Below are positions 56,037 to 64,000 of a DNA stretch of 64,000 nucleotides, one piece after another. Position numbers and translations under genes: made by a program. The number at the start of each line of letters is the position of its first letter. Positions within the stretch are counted from its first letter, which is position 1. The notes under the pieces are model-generated. The model did no database searches. It saw only the letters and a list, made by a program, of their open reading frames with translations, and had not been told where the DNA came from. The stretch lies in NCBI GenBank assembly GCA_965220265.1, contig CBDCPM010000004.1:1798001-1862000 (forward strand), written 5' to 3'. This stretch comes from Bin87 sp965220265 (lineage in GTDB: Bacteria > Chloroflexota > Dehalococcoidia > Lucifugimonadales > UBA3495).

Positions 56037-57408
56037 TCAGAGTCCAGGGGAAACGAGCAGCTGACGGCAGGCGGCGAGAGGATTTAAACCTTGGGCGCGC
56101 CAGGCGCCGAAGATGGATGCCAGCGTCATCTTGCTCTCGGTGCCCTGCTCCGAGCGGGTGCCGCCGCTGACCTTGCGGCTGATGACCAGATGACGCAGGC
56201 TGCGCTCGGCAGCGTTGTTGTCCGCTGGCACGTCTGGTTCGGCCACGAAGACGAAGAGTTCCTTGATGTGGCGCTCAATGCGCCGGCACAGCTTGCCCTG
56301 AACGGCTAGCGGGTCAGCCAGGAAGGGATGGCAGATGGCCAGCAGCTTCCGCTCCAAGGCCAGTTGAGCAGTGCGCCGTCGTCGTGCCTGAGGATGAGAG
56401 AAGGCTTTGGCTTCCTCGTAGAGTCGATGGACTGCCGCCGCCCAGCGGGCCAGCGGGGCCTCTTTGAGGTAGAGGGCCACCAGGTCGTGGATGTCCCGCA
56501 GCAGGTGCGCCCAGCACCGTTGCTTGGGGCCATCGTAATGGTGGTAGGCGGCGTAGAAATCGCTGACCAGTACTCCGGAGAATGCCTCGCCCAGCGCTTC
56601 GTCCACCACCGCCTTGCCCCGACCCCGCCGCAGGAAGTAGCGCTCGGTGGGAGTGCTGAAAGTGATTGGTCAAGGGCTCGCACACGTAACCGTTGTTCCC
56701 ATTTTGACGCCAGCCGGTTTCGTCGGCGTGGACCACTGGGCTGGCGCGGATGCGGTCCACCATCGCGGCCACTGCTGGTTGGGCCTGTTGCGCGGTCTGG
56801 TGAATGGCGCTCACAATGGCCCCCACGCTGAGGCGCAGCTGATGGACGGTGCGCAGATACCACTGGATGCTGCGGATCGGCAGGCGCCCTTCTTCCCGTA
56901 GCGTGGCGATGCGGCTGATCAGGTTGACGCCTAGGCGTTGGCGCCCCAGTGCCACGCCGTCCAGTTGCGCGGTGGGCACTCGGCGCCGCCGACACACTGG
57001 GCAGGTCCTGGCGATGAAGACATGCTCGGTGACTTGCACCGGAACCACCGGCAACTCGATGACTTCCCGGGTGCGCTGGACCCAGCCGCCGGACAGGTGC
57101 GTCCCGCAATCGGGACAGCTCTCCACCACGTGCTCCACCCGATGGGTCGGTGTCATGCGCGGGCGAGCGAAGCCGTGGCGTCGCTGCTTTCGGGGCTGCT
57201 GCTGCGCTGGCGGCTGGCTGCCCGATTTCGCCTTGAGGCCGGGCATTCGGGGCGGGCCGTCCGGCTTCGCCTGGCCCTCCAGTTCGGCAATCCGCCGCTC
57301 CAACCGCTCAATCACCCGCTGCTGTTCCAGAACGGTGGCCTGCAGTTGGGCAATGATGGCGATGAGGAAATCGCGGTCGGCGGTGGTCAGGTCACTCTCA
57401 GTATCCAC
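56037..57408 (-). pseudogene. IS66 TnpC transposase, broken by an 18-nt block
   Basis: From 57408 the frame is a full IS66 N-terminal half: coiled coil (VIERLERRIAELEGQAKPDG), CPDCG and CPVCR zinc pairs, and VVHADETGWRQNGNNGYV with the first catalytic Asp. At 56663-56680 the block CGAGCCCTTGACCAATCA (minus strand) replaces two bases and shifts the frame. The rest resumes from 56640 (RYFLRRGRGKAVVDEALGEA; DNNAAERSLRHLVISRKVSG) to 56037. Apart from this block the gene appears sound. Confidence 0.9.
56663..56680 (-). repeat. Short recurrent insert, occurrence 2
   Basis: The block CGAGCCCTTGACCAATCA, read on the minus strand, interrupts the IS66 transposase directly after the N-G-Y codons. It matches the inserts at 8826, 60220 and 63756. 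Confidence 0.65.
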
Positions 57409-57521
57409 TCCCTCTATATGACATAACCACCGCCACCCGTGCCAGCGTCTGGCAGCCCGCCTTCGGCCAATTTACCTCACCAACTCTGAACAGTTACGCC
57501 CGGTCGGATCCGATTGACAGA

Positions 57522-57549
57522 ACTCTTTATCGTGACTACGATAAAGAGT
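57522..57549. repeat. 12-4-12 palindrome upstream of brnT
   Basis: ACTCTTTATCGT and ACGATAAAGAGT are perfect complements around GACT, 115 bases upstream of the BrnT start. It could be the operator bound by the BrnTA complex or a terminator of the disrupted upstream unit. Confidence 0.5.
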
Positions 57550-57663
57550 GCGCATTGATCATTCGCCACCGGATAAACCCGGATTGCATCATCATCTTCA
57601 GTATGGCTGAGGCGAACTCCATGACTGTTTCCAGGGACGATCCACATACAGGATATATCACCG

Positions 57664-57951
57664 ATGGAATACGGTTTTCCGCCCCTGCGATATGAATGGG
57701 ACGAAGACAAGCGAGCTGAAACGCTACGCGAACGCGAAATCGACTTCGCGTCCATGGACTACTTCGACTGGGAGACGGCCATACACCGACGTAGTGACCG
57801 CGAAGGAGAGACGCGCTGGGCCAGTTTCGGTTTGATCGGCAACCGCGTACATCATGTGGTGTGGACGGAACGCGGGGAGAATATTCGCATCATCAGCCTG
57901 CGCAAGGCAAACTCAATGGAGACCAGAAGATATGTCGAGCAATGCCTCTGA
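57664..57951 (+). CDS. brnT: BrnT-type ribonuclease toxin
   Basis: The 95-residue protein matches BrnT: LRYEWDEDKRAETLREREID at the N-terminus, REGETRWASFGLIGNRVHHV, and ENIRIISLRKANSMETRRYV at the C-terminus (IRIISLRKA is the family hallmark). BrnT is an RNase toxin neutralised by BrnA. The antitoxin start overlaps its end by 20 bases. The module lies just outside an IS66 insertion and looks intact. Confidence 0.9.
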   Translation: MEYGFPPLRYEWDEDKRAETLREREIDFASMDYFDWETAIHRRSDREGETRWASFGLIGNRVHHVVWTERGENIRIISLRKANSMETRRYVEQCL

Positions 57952-58258
57952 AGTCATCGTTCCCACGCCGGAAGAAGACGCCGTCATCAACGCGGGTATC
58001 GCCGCCGACCCTGATGCCTTCGAGGTTGACGCGGAGTGGTTTGCTGGCGCCCAACCCTCCGGTGAGGCGGTGCCGCACATCCTGGAGCGCTATCGCCGGA
58101 CCCGGGGCAAGCAGAAAGCTCCCACCAAGCGACAGGTTCACATCAGGCTGGACACCGATGTAGTTGAGCATTTCCGCAGCAGCGGACCGGGCTGGCAAAC
58201 TCGGCTGAACGACGCGCTCCGCCAGGCGGTGTTCGGCGAGGCAGAGGCGGTTATCTAG
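57932..58258 (+). CDS. brnA: BrnA-type antitoxin
   Basis: The ATG at 57932 lies inside brnT, and the 108-residue product ends with the BrnA ribbon-helix-helix signature (KRQVHIRLDTDVVEHFRSSG, WQTRLNDALRQAVF). The N-terminal half (DAFEVDAEWFAGAQPSGEAV) contacts the toxin. It is expected to repress its own operon. Confidence 0.88.
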   Translation: MSSNASEVIVPTPEEDAVINAGIAADPDAFEVDAEWFAGAQPSGEAVPHILERYRRTRGKQKAPTKRQVHIRLDTDVVEHFRSSGPGWQTRLNDALRQAVFGEAEAVI

Positions 58259-58838
58259 ATGCGGTCGGTTGCCAGCCGCAGCCGGGTAGAATAGCGCCTC
58301 AATCTCTTCCGCGCCGTCTCCATTGCCCACAGCGAGACGATATGATGCCTGCTGACATGGCGGTCCCGGGAACCTGCCACATCTGCCGGCAGATGGAGGT
58401 TGGCGCCCTGATACGGTAGCATCTGATCCAGTGCATAGCGGCTCGGACCGGTCCGGAGCCCTCTCCGGAGGGACCGTTCGCCGCAACGCCCTGGTTGGAG
58501 AGTGCCAAAAGCTGATGAGTGATCGGTCAATGGGCGATGGACGGGTACCGTTTGCTCAGGCCAGCGGCCATCCGGATGAAGGTCGGTCTCGTACTGGGCC
58601 ATGGCCGCCGACAGATCCAAACGCAGACGCTTTCGCGTGTCTCGGTTGGAATCGCAGGCTTGGGCCATACGCTTGAGGTAAGACGGGGCGCCCGGCTGGC
58701 GACCTCGGTCGAGCGCTTTCAGGACTGACGATGCGTTGACCCCCATGGCAGCAACGCCCCGTACGGTCTCTCCCCTCATGAAGCACTGAGCAGCCGCAAT
58801 CGCAACCGGCTCCGGGAATTTTGGATGCTGCGGCCTAG
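58259..58838. other. Unassigned stretch
   Basis: About 580 bases with a 174-codon minus-strand frame (58255-58779) that I cannot match to any family; its composition is consistent with a shadow or a transposase scrap. The CTAG at 58835-58838 starts the IS1182-derived element. Confidence 0.3.
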
Positions 58839-59132
58839 AAGTCCGGCCGGAAAGTCAATTGACAGGGTTTCGCACTACGCGGATCAGACGAATTACACTT
58901 TTGTCCGGTGTTTTTGCGGTAACTGTTCAGACTTGATGGGATCCGCAGCGGTTTTTGCCTGTTCCGTGAGGTCACTCCAGCACAAATTGTCCGTCGCATA
59001 ACGCCTGCGGCCCCTCAAACGTGAACAGTTACTTTTTGCGTATGGAAATCGTTTCTGGAATCCATTAATGCAACGATGTTCGACGCAAGGAAAATCTCGA
59101 TTTGGGGAGAATAGGGGTTTCCGGCCCGTTCT
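58839..59132. mobile_element. IS1182-derived MITE with a second MITE inside
   Basis: The ends AAGTCCGGCCGGAAAGTC (58839) and GGGGTTTCCGGCCCGTTCT (to 59132) match IS1182 terminal repeats and are flanked by CTAG on each side (58835-58838, 59133-59136). There is no transposase inside. The 114-bp IS66-type MITE (58919-59032) sits in the middle with its own duplication, so the shell without it is ~170 bp. Confidence 0.7.
58919..59032. mobile_element. 114-bp MITE with IS66-type ends, copy B
   Basis: The left end GTAACTGTTCAGACTTGATG and right end CCCCTCAAACGTGAACAGTTAC (to 59032) match copy A at 40240-40353. TTTTTGCG flanks both sides exactly (58911-58918, 59033-59040). The length is identical to copy A although the interiors differ. 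Confidence 0.88.
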
Positions 59133-59152
59133 CTAGCTAGGCTTTGCACATT

Positions 59153-60531
59153 TCAAGCCGCGTAGGCGAGTGAATCTACAAGTCGGTGGTACAGGGCGGC
59201 CGGGACTTTCCATATATCCGGTTCTGCGTCGGACAGTGAAAAACCCTCGGAGGCCAGCCACAAGTGGCGGCGCACCAGAGCGCTGGCATCCACGAAAGTT
59301 GGAGACGGCTTGGCGTACCAGGCCGCGGTGCGCTGGCTCATGGGCAGTTGTTCCTGCATCAAGTGAGCCGCCAGGGTGGTCCAGGAGAATAGGCCCATCA
59401 GGATCGGCGTAGTGCGGGCAATGGCGCGATCGGACCACTGGCGTTGGGTCTCCACACCCAGATGTGCTCGCACCTCCTGGAAGGTGACCTCCAGTTGCCA
59501 GCGCAGCACAAACCATTCCAGAACCTGCACCGGGTCCACGGCCAGGTCAGTGCACAGCAGAGCCTGTGTAGCGAATTCTCCTTGGGGGTCCCGAACCAAG
59601 ACCCAGCGCAGGGGCACCGGCGGCTTGCCCGAACGATACCAGACCGCCGTTTGCGAGGTGAGCTCCACCCTGCGGGTGGTGCCGTCGTACCAGGCCACCA
59701 CCGCGGTGGCCCAGGACTGACCGGGATGGTCGACGAGTGATTTCAGCGCGGGCCGCCGTCGGCCTTTCAGCGGTGGCCGACCGTTCCGGCTCGGTTGACG
59801 TGGTGGCGCCGGTTCATAGAGGGCGGCGTCCAGGCGCAAGCGGGCGATGAGGATAACGGGTTGAGCCAACGATTGGCAGCAGTGGAGCAGGTCCAGGACG
59901 GCGTAGCCGCCGTCGCCCACCAGCACCAGGGGGCGCTGGGGCAGCCAGCGGCGCAGTTGCATGACCATCTGCCGCGCCCAGTCGGTGAGTTTTTTTGTGG
60001 CGGCGTCCGCGCTGCCGGTAGTAGCGTTCCGCAGGCGCCAGCACGGTGAGAAAAGGCCAGGCCCAATAGCGTCCCGCCCAGGGGACCTGGCCCAGCCACA
60101 TCAGGGAAATCCAGCGCAGACCGCTGGCCTTGACCAGGTGGCTCCGGCTGGAACGCACCGCATCGCGGTAGATGCCCAAGGATTTGATTTTAGGACCGCG
60201 GCGCCGTTCCAGGGTTTCGTGATTGGTAAAAGGCTCGTATGCCGAAGATCAACGGACCATCGCCTTGATCCAAGTAGAGGATCAGCAGTCCCAACAGGAT
60301 GCGTGCCGCTTGGCGGGGCGACCACACCGCCCGATTGAGCACTTGATGATAACGGGCGTAGTTGCGGTCGTCGCTCAGTCCCATGACACGGAGCGCCGAT
60401 GCCACGGTGCGTTGGCCGGGAGCCAGTATCGCGCCGATCAGCAGGATTTGGGCTTTCCGCCAGGTCGGGCTGCGAAACAGCATGGCGAAGGGACGGAGTA
60501 CGGGTACAATCGCGTTGGGCAGGGTGAGCAT
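59153..60531 (-). pseudogene. IS4-like transposase copy 2, frameshifted
   Basis: From 60531 the start is MLTLPNAIVPVLRPFAMLFR. The frame is lost at 60220-60237 by the 18-nt block at the first catalytic Asp codon, then resumes as GIYRDAVRSSRSHLVKASGL and is lost again in a seven-A run near 59995. The last 271 codons (59968-59153) are intact: RRWLPQRPLVLVGDGGYAVL, TSQTAVWYRSGKPPVPLRWV, EWFVLRWQLEVTFQEVRAHL with the catalytic Glu. Confidence 0.87.
60220..60237 (-). repeat. Short recurrent insert, occurrence 3
   Basis: CGAGCCTTTTACCAATCA, read on the minus strand, stands at the same codon as in the sister copy at 8826-8843. It differs from the IS66 occurrence at two bases. Confidence 0.6.
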
Positions 60532-60579
60532 CGCTTGGCCTTTTTCCAGGAGGGTCCGGCCAGCTTACCCTGTTCTTAG

Positions 60580-61988
60580 TACTACAGTTGCAGATCATGA
60601 AAGGGTAGAATTTTAGGCAGCCGAGGAGTGTTGAGGTGAGGTGGTGATTGTTGGGAGAGACGAGGTAGCGGAGGTCGCCCGGTGGGCCGAGGGCATCGAG
60701 CGGGTGCACGAGTGCATCGCGGGCAGGTTCCGGCGGCCGGAGCCGCGCAAGCGGGTGCTGGAGTATCTGAAAGGGTTGCTCAGTCCAGTGGAGCGCAAGA
60801 ACGGTTGGCAACTGGCGGAGCAAGCGGGCTATGCCACTCCCTACGGGGTGCAGCGCCTGCTGTCGGGTTACGTCTGGGACGCGGACTTGGTCCGCGATGA
60901 CCTGAAGCAGTACGTGGTGGAGCATCTGGGCGACGGCGATGCGGTCCTGGTGGTGGACGAGACCGGGTTCCTCAAGAAAGGGGAGAAATCGGCTGGGGTG
61001 CAGCGCCAGTACAGTGGCACGGCGGGCCGGATCGAGAACTCTCAGGTGGGCGTGTTCCTGGCCTATGCCTCGGCCAATGGCAGAACCCTGCTGGACCGGG
61101 AGCTGTATCTGCCCCAGGTGTGGGCTGATGACCGGGAACGCCGGCGGGAGGCCGGGGTGCCTGAGAGTGTCGGCTTTCAGACCAAAGGGCAACTGGCCCA
61201 GCAGATGTTGGAGCGGGCGGTTACGTCAGAAGTGCCCTTCGCCTGGTTTACCGGGGACGAGGTCTACGGCAGTGACCGCAACCTGCGGCGGTGGCTGGAG
61301 CGGGAGGGCGTTCCCCACGTGCTGGCCATCAAGCGCAACGAGCAGCTGTGGGCTTTGACGGAGCAGGGACCCTGCCAGGTGAGGGCTGACCGGCTGGCGT
61401 CCGGGGTTGGGGAATCCGCCTGGGTCCGGTGCAGCGCCGGCGCTGGCGCCAAGGGCCCCCGGGTCTACGACTGGGCCTTGGTGGAAATACGGCCCTTGAG
61501 GGAACCGGACCAGGGGCACTGGCTGCTGACGCGACGCAGCATTGCCAAACCTGATGAGTTGGCCTACTACGTTTGCTTCGGTCCAGCGGGCACTACCCTG
61601 GAGGAGTTGGTGAGGGTGGCAGGGACTCGATGGGCCATAGAGGAATGCTTCGAGGAGGCCAAGGGAGAGGTGGGGTTGGACCAGTACGAGGTGCGGCGTT
61701 GGGATGGCTGGTACCGGCACATCACCCTGGCGATGTTGGCCCACGCCTATCTGACGGTAATCAGGAATCAGGCGGTGGAAGGGGGAGAAAAGGGGGCCAC
61801 TATGGCCCCGATGAGGAACTGATTCCCGTGACAGTGCCGGAGGTGCGACGGCTGCTGACACGCCTGGTATGGACGGAGAACCAACTGCCGGATTTCATCC
61901 TGTCCTGGTCGTGGTGGAGACGGCGCCACCAAGCCAGAGCCCGCCAATGCCACTATAAAACCCGCCTGTCACATCTGCAACTGTAGTA
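60580..61988 (+). mobile_element. IS701-family element, copy B
   Basis: Perfect 16-bp inverted repeats TACTACAGTTGCAGAT (60580) and ATCTGCAACTGTAGTA (to 61988) are flanked by TTAG (60576-60579, 61989-61992), a 4-bp YTAR duplication. The last G of the right copy is also the first base of the adjoining IS5 element, so this element inserted after the IS5. Confidence 0.92.
60641..61822 (+). CDS. IS701-family transposase (tail in -1 frame)
   Basis: The GTG at 60641 gives 393 residues of an IS701 DDE transposase: first Asp in VLVVDETGFLKKGEKSAG, second in WFTGDEVYGSDRNLRRWL, Glu in RWAIEECFEEAKGEVGLD. The zero frame ends MAPMRN, but the family's conserved last segment (ELIPVTVPEVRRLLTRLVWT; PDFILSWSWWRRRHQARARQ) runs in the -1 frame to 61986, after the run GAGAAAAGGGGG near 61792. 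The degraded copy at 40823 has the same break. Programmed -1 frameshifting is plausible; otherwise both copies inherited a lesion. Confidence 0.85.
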   Translation: MVIVGRDEVAEVARWAEGIERVHECIAGRFRRPEPRKRVLEYLKGLLSPVERKNGWQLAEQAGYATPYGVQRLLSGYVWDADLVRDDLKQYVVEHLGDGDAVLVVDETGFLKKGEKSAGVQRQYSGTAGRIENSQVGVFLAYASANGRTLLDRELYLPQVWADDRERRREAGVPESVGFQTKGQLAQQMLERAVTSEVPFAWFTGDEVYGSDRNLRRWLEREGVPHVLAIKRNEQLWALTEQGPCQVRADRLASGVGESAWVRCSAGAGAKGPRVYDWALVEIRPLREPDQGHWLLTRRSIAKPDELAYYVCFGPAGTTLEELVRVAGTRWAIEECFEEAKGEVGLDQYEVRRWDGWYRHITLAMLAHAYLTVIRNQAVEGGEKGATMAPMRN

Positions 61989-61991
61989 TTA

Positions 61992-62869
61992 GAGGGTGTC
62001 TAAAAAGAGGGAAGGCGGGCCAGTCGGCGTAGCATGAGGCCGGTCATGGAGATGTAGATCCAGGTTTCCGTGGTTTCGCACAATGCCTCGTAGTCCTTGC
62101 TCAATCGCCGCTGTCGGTTCAGCCAACCGAAGGTGCGTTCCACTACCCAACGCCGGGGCAGCACCTGGAAGGTGTGTTGCTGTGCTGGACGGCGCACCAG
62201 TTCCAATCTCCAACCGGCCACCGTCTGGGCCCACGCCACCAGTTTGCCGCCGTACGCGCCGTCGGCCCAGATCAATTGTAGCCGAGGGAAGCGGCCCATC
62301 AAACGCCGTAATACCAACCGCGCGCCGTCTCGGTCCTGAATGTCAGCCGGATGCACCGCCACCGCCAGCAGCAGTCCCAGGGTATCTACTACGATATGGC
62401 GTTTGCGTCCCTTCACCTTCTTGCCCGCGTCGTAGCCTCTGGGCCCCCTTTTTCCGTGGTCTTTACCGACTGGCTGTCGATGATGGCCGCGCTGGGGCTG
62501 GTCTCCCGGCCCTGAGCCGGCCGCAGCATGGCGTGCAGCGTGTCGTGGGCCCGCTGCCAAGTTCCGTCCCGACGCCAGGTGCGGAAGTAATGGAACACAA
62601 TGCGCCACGGCGGCAGGTCATGGGGCCGCATCCTCCAGGAGCAGCCGGTGCGCAGCACGTAGCGGATGGCGTTGACGATCTCCCGTCTCGGGTAGGTGAT
62701 CGGCCGACCGCCCGGCTTGGGCGGAGGTAACAGGGGTTCGAACAGTTGCCATTCTCGGTCGCTGAGGTCGCTGGGATAAGCTGGTCGTTCCATACCCCCA
62801 CACTACGACCAACTCCTCCCTCTCTGCCTTCATGCGTCCAGACCAATTGGACCCTTTTTAGACACCCTC
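61992..62869 (-). mobile_element. IS5-family (IS427-like) element, copy 2
   Basis: The ends GAGGGTGTCTAAAAAG (61992) and CTTTTTAGACACCCTC (to 62869) are inverted repeats, and TTA flanks both sides (61989-61991, 62870-62872), a 3-bp TNA duplication. At 878 bp it is better preserved than the copy at 5548. Confidence 0.92.
62000..62793 (-). CDS. IS5-family transposase, two frames joined by -1 frameshift
   Basis: orfA (62793-62413) reads MERPAYPSDLSDREWQLFEP ... SAAIIDSQSVKTTEKGG with the first catalytic Asp. orfB (in the -1 frame, up to 62000) reads KKVKGRKRHIVVDTLGLLLA, LIWADGAYGGKLVAWAQT (second Asp) and WVVERTFGWLNRQRRLSKDY (Glu). The switch fits the run GGAAAAAGGGGG at about 62450. The IS427 group is known to make its transposase by frameshifting, so this copy may be active. 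Confidence 0.85.
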
Positions 62870-63359
62870 TTATAATTCATCTAACTTTTGTGCAAAGTCC
62901 AGGCAAGAGAGAACATGATCCACCTCCAAGCCGAGACACAAGGGCGGGGAACGTTCCAAAACGCACTGCCGTACGTAATGGTTGTTGGGCGAACCAATCT
63001 TGGTATCAAAACGGTTCAGCAAGGCAGTTATGGCCTGCAGTCGTAACCGTTATTATGCGGACCAAATGAGGTGTCAGTTGCTTGTGCCGCAGCTTTTCCA
63101 AACTAAAGCCAAGGTGAAACACGCAGAGTGTTGGGGTAGGATAGGGGTGGCTGACATGGCCAGAAAAGACTAAACTAAAGCCAAGGTGGGATGTACATTT
63201 AAGTGGCGATGATGATCAGCTGGGTTAAGCCCGTGAATCCTTCTCATCCGTACTTGGGGAACGACCCGGCTCCATCGTTTGACCTCCCACCATCTGCGCA
63301 TTTCACCTTGGCTTTAGTTTGGGAAATCCGAGTCGGGGTTGTTGGTGAGCATACAGAAG
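62870..63359. other. IS630 terminal repeats and remnants
   Basis: ACTAAAGCCAAGGTG occurs at about 63102-63116 and 63174-63188 and inverted at 63304-63318 (CACCTTGGCTTTAGT). These are ends of IS630-type elements; the last one starts the element at the window edge. A minus-strand stretch near 62900-63030 (RFDTKIGSPNNHYVRQCVLE) resembles one at 55840-56000. No intact gene. Confidence 0.45.
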
Positions 63360-64000
63360 ATGAGAGCGCTGCTGGAGCGGCGGCGGATCTGTCTGGCGAC
63401 GACGCCCCGGGAGCACTGGCACCCGGTGTGGCTGCTGGCCCAAGGTTGGACCGCCGCAGCGGTAGCCGAGGCATTGGGGAGGGATGCTCACACCATCGGC
63501 CGATGGGCGGTGGCCACCTCCGCAGGAGGTCCCAAAGCGCTGGTCTTTGAACAGAGTGGGGGTTCATCCACTCTGTACTGGGAGCAACGGGCCGAGTTGA
63601 AGGCGGCGGTGCAGGGGTCGCCATCGCAAGTCTGTATTGACCTATACAACTGGAACTGGAAGGTGGTGCGCCGGTTTGTGCATGAACGCTTCGGGTTGGC
63701 GCTGAGCCGGAGCAGTTGCCTGAACTACCTGCATAGGTTGGGGTTTCTGCTGACCAGATCCCTTGACCAATCACCCAAGAAGCGGTTGGTCAAGGCGGAC
63801 CCGGCGCAGCGGGAGGCCTTTGTGGCGGAGTATGCTGCGCTGAGGGCGGCGGCCCGACGGACTGGGGCCAAGATATTCTTCGCTGATGAGGCCCACTTCC
63901 AGGCGGATGGGGATCTGCGGGGCGAGTGGGTGCTGAAGGGAGAACCGGCCCTGGTGGACTCCAACAGCCCGCGCCGAGGCCAGAAGGAACGTTACCCCGT
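63360..64000 (+). CDS. IS630-family transposase, 3' partial, with in-frame insert
   Basis: The frame is open from ATG 63360 to the window end (213 codons). HTH part: WLLAQGWTAAAVAEALGRDA. Then CIDLYNWNWKVVRRFVHERF and LSRSSCLNYLHRLGFLLT. The expected next residues are PKKRLVKADPAQREAFVAEY, but six residues (R-S-L-D-Q-S) are added by the block AGATCCCTTGACCAATCA (63756-63773), in frame. KIFFADEAHFQADGDLRGEW holds the D-E catalytic pair region. It is uninterrupted and may be functional. Confidence 0.85.
   Translation, partial: MRALLERRRICLATTPREHWHPVWLLAQGWTAAAVAEALGRDAHTIGRWAVATSAGGPKALVFEQSGGSSTLYWEQRAELKAAVQGSPSQVCIDLYNWNWKVVRRFVHERFGLALSRSSCLNYLHRLGFLLTRSLDQSPKKRLVKADPAQREAFVAEYAALRAAARRTGAKIFFADEAHFQADGDLRGEWVLKGEPALVDSNSPRRGQKERYP
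63756..63773 (+). repeat. Short recurrent insert, occurrence 4 (in frame)
   Basis: AGATCCCTTGACCAATCA lies in the IS630 transposase and adds six codons without breaking the frame. It shares CCCTTGACCAATCA with the IS66 occurrence at 56663-56680. Confidence 0.6.

Larger units (their letters stand above)
56029..57497 (-). mobile_element. IS66-family (ISBst12-like) element, copy 2
   Basis: The ends GTAACAGTTCAGAGTCCAGG (56029) and CACCAACTCTGAACAGTTAC (to 57497) are flanked by a perfect 8-bp duplication GCCCGGTC (56021-56028, 57498-57505). This is a typical IS66 duplication, so the insertion is well preserved. Only tnpC is present. Confidence 0.9.
59137..60579 (-). mobile_element. IS4-like element, copy 2
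   Basis: This copy shares its ends with the element at 8494-9927 (GTAAGCTGGCC on the minus strand near 60565; AAATGTGCAAAGCC near 59145). An IS701 element begins at its outer edge (60580). The left boundary is approximate. Confidence 0.55.

Noticed and set aside
58255..58779. 174-codon minus-strand frame as a gene
   Set aside because: No family motif, no ribosome site, and composition typical of shadow frames in GC-rich DNA.
1..64000. tRNA, rRNA, plasmid origin or phage structural genes
   Set aside because: I looked for them and found none that I could support.

Overview
The window is a GC-rich bacterial chromosome segment. Repeated FMN/F420-type luciferase-like oxidoreductases, TldD/TldE, tandem LivK-type binding proteins, cadherin/Calx-beta adhesins and an extreme IS load together suggest Chloroflexota of the SAR202/Dehalococcoidia type, probably a host- or particle-associated lineage. 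That assignment is an inference; no rRNA, tRNA or ribosomal gene is present to test it.

Layout. 1-2.2 kb: a partial luciferase-like monooxygenase (LLM) and a Gfo/Idh/MocA oxidoreductase. 3.2-10.1 kb: an IS graveyard (IS1380, a TA-flanked MITE, an IS5 element inserted in an LLM gene, an intact IS110, an IS4-like element, an IS1182 scrap). 10.3-24.8 kb: the only long intact block: AI-2E-type permease, TlpA-like lipoprotein, two LLM genes alternating with two small membrane/coiled-coil proteins, a carboxymuconolactone-decarboxylase-like protein, a PD-(D/E)XK protein, TldD/TldE, a VapBC-like pair, GatC-like plus amidase, and two tandem LivK-like lipoproteins. 24.9-42.1 kb: broken IS66, IS630, IS1182 and IS701 elements around decayed surface-protein genes, including a truncated cadherin/arylsulfotransferase/Calx-beta protein. 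42.2-44.8 kb: a linalool-dehydratase/isomerase-like (LDI) gene with two in-frame TGA codons, divergent from a DUF169 gene. 45-51 kb: decayed ISNCY elements, two decayed nuclease-like paralogs, a PaREP1/HEPN-like gene and a minimal tyrosine recombinase flanked by perfect inverted repeats. 51.3-53.1 kb: a DUF1971-globin fusion followed by a broken quinol nitric-oxide reductase. 53.4-55.2 kb: an oligopeptide-type binding lipoprotein. 55.5-64 kb: IstB scrap, IS66, BrnT/BrnA, nested MITEs, IS4-like, IS701, IS5 and a partial IS630.

The observation I would follow first is the LDI-family gene at 42248-43795 (minus). Its 516-codon frame is interrupted only by two TGA codons nine codons apart. These fall exactly where the family carries its two active-site cysteines (C-x8-C). 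Every other intact gene that ends in TGA here uses it as a stop, and hairpins with bacterial SECIS-like geometry follow the TGAs. This reads as an enzyme with two selenocysteines in place of the catalytic cysteine pair. Secondary signals are a recurring 15-18 nt insert in three unrelated transposase families, a 114-bp IS66-derived MITE family with 8-bp duplications, and the recombinase with flanking palindromes.

All family names come from recognising protein motifs by eye; no database search was run.
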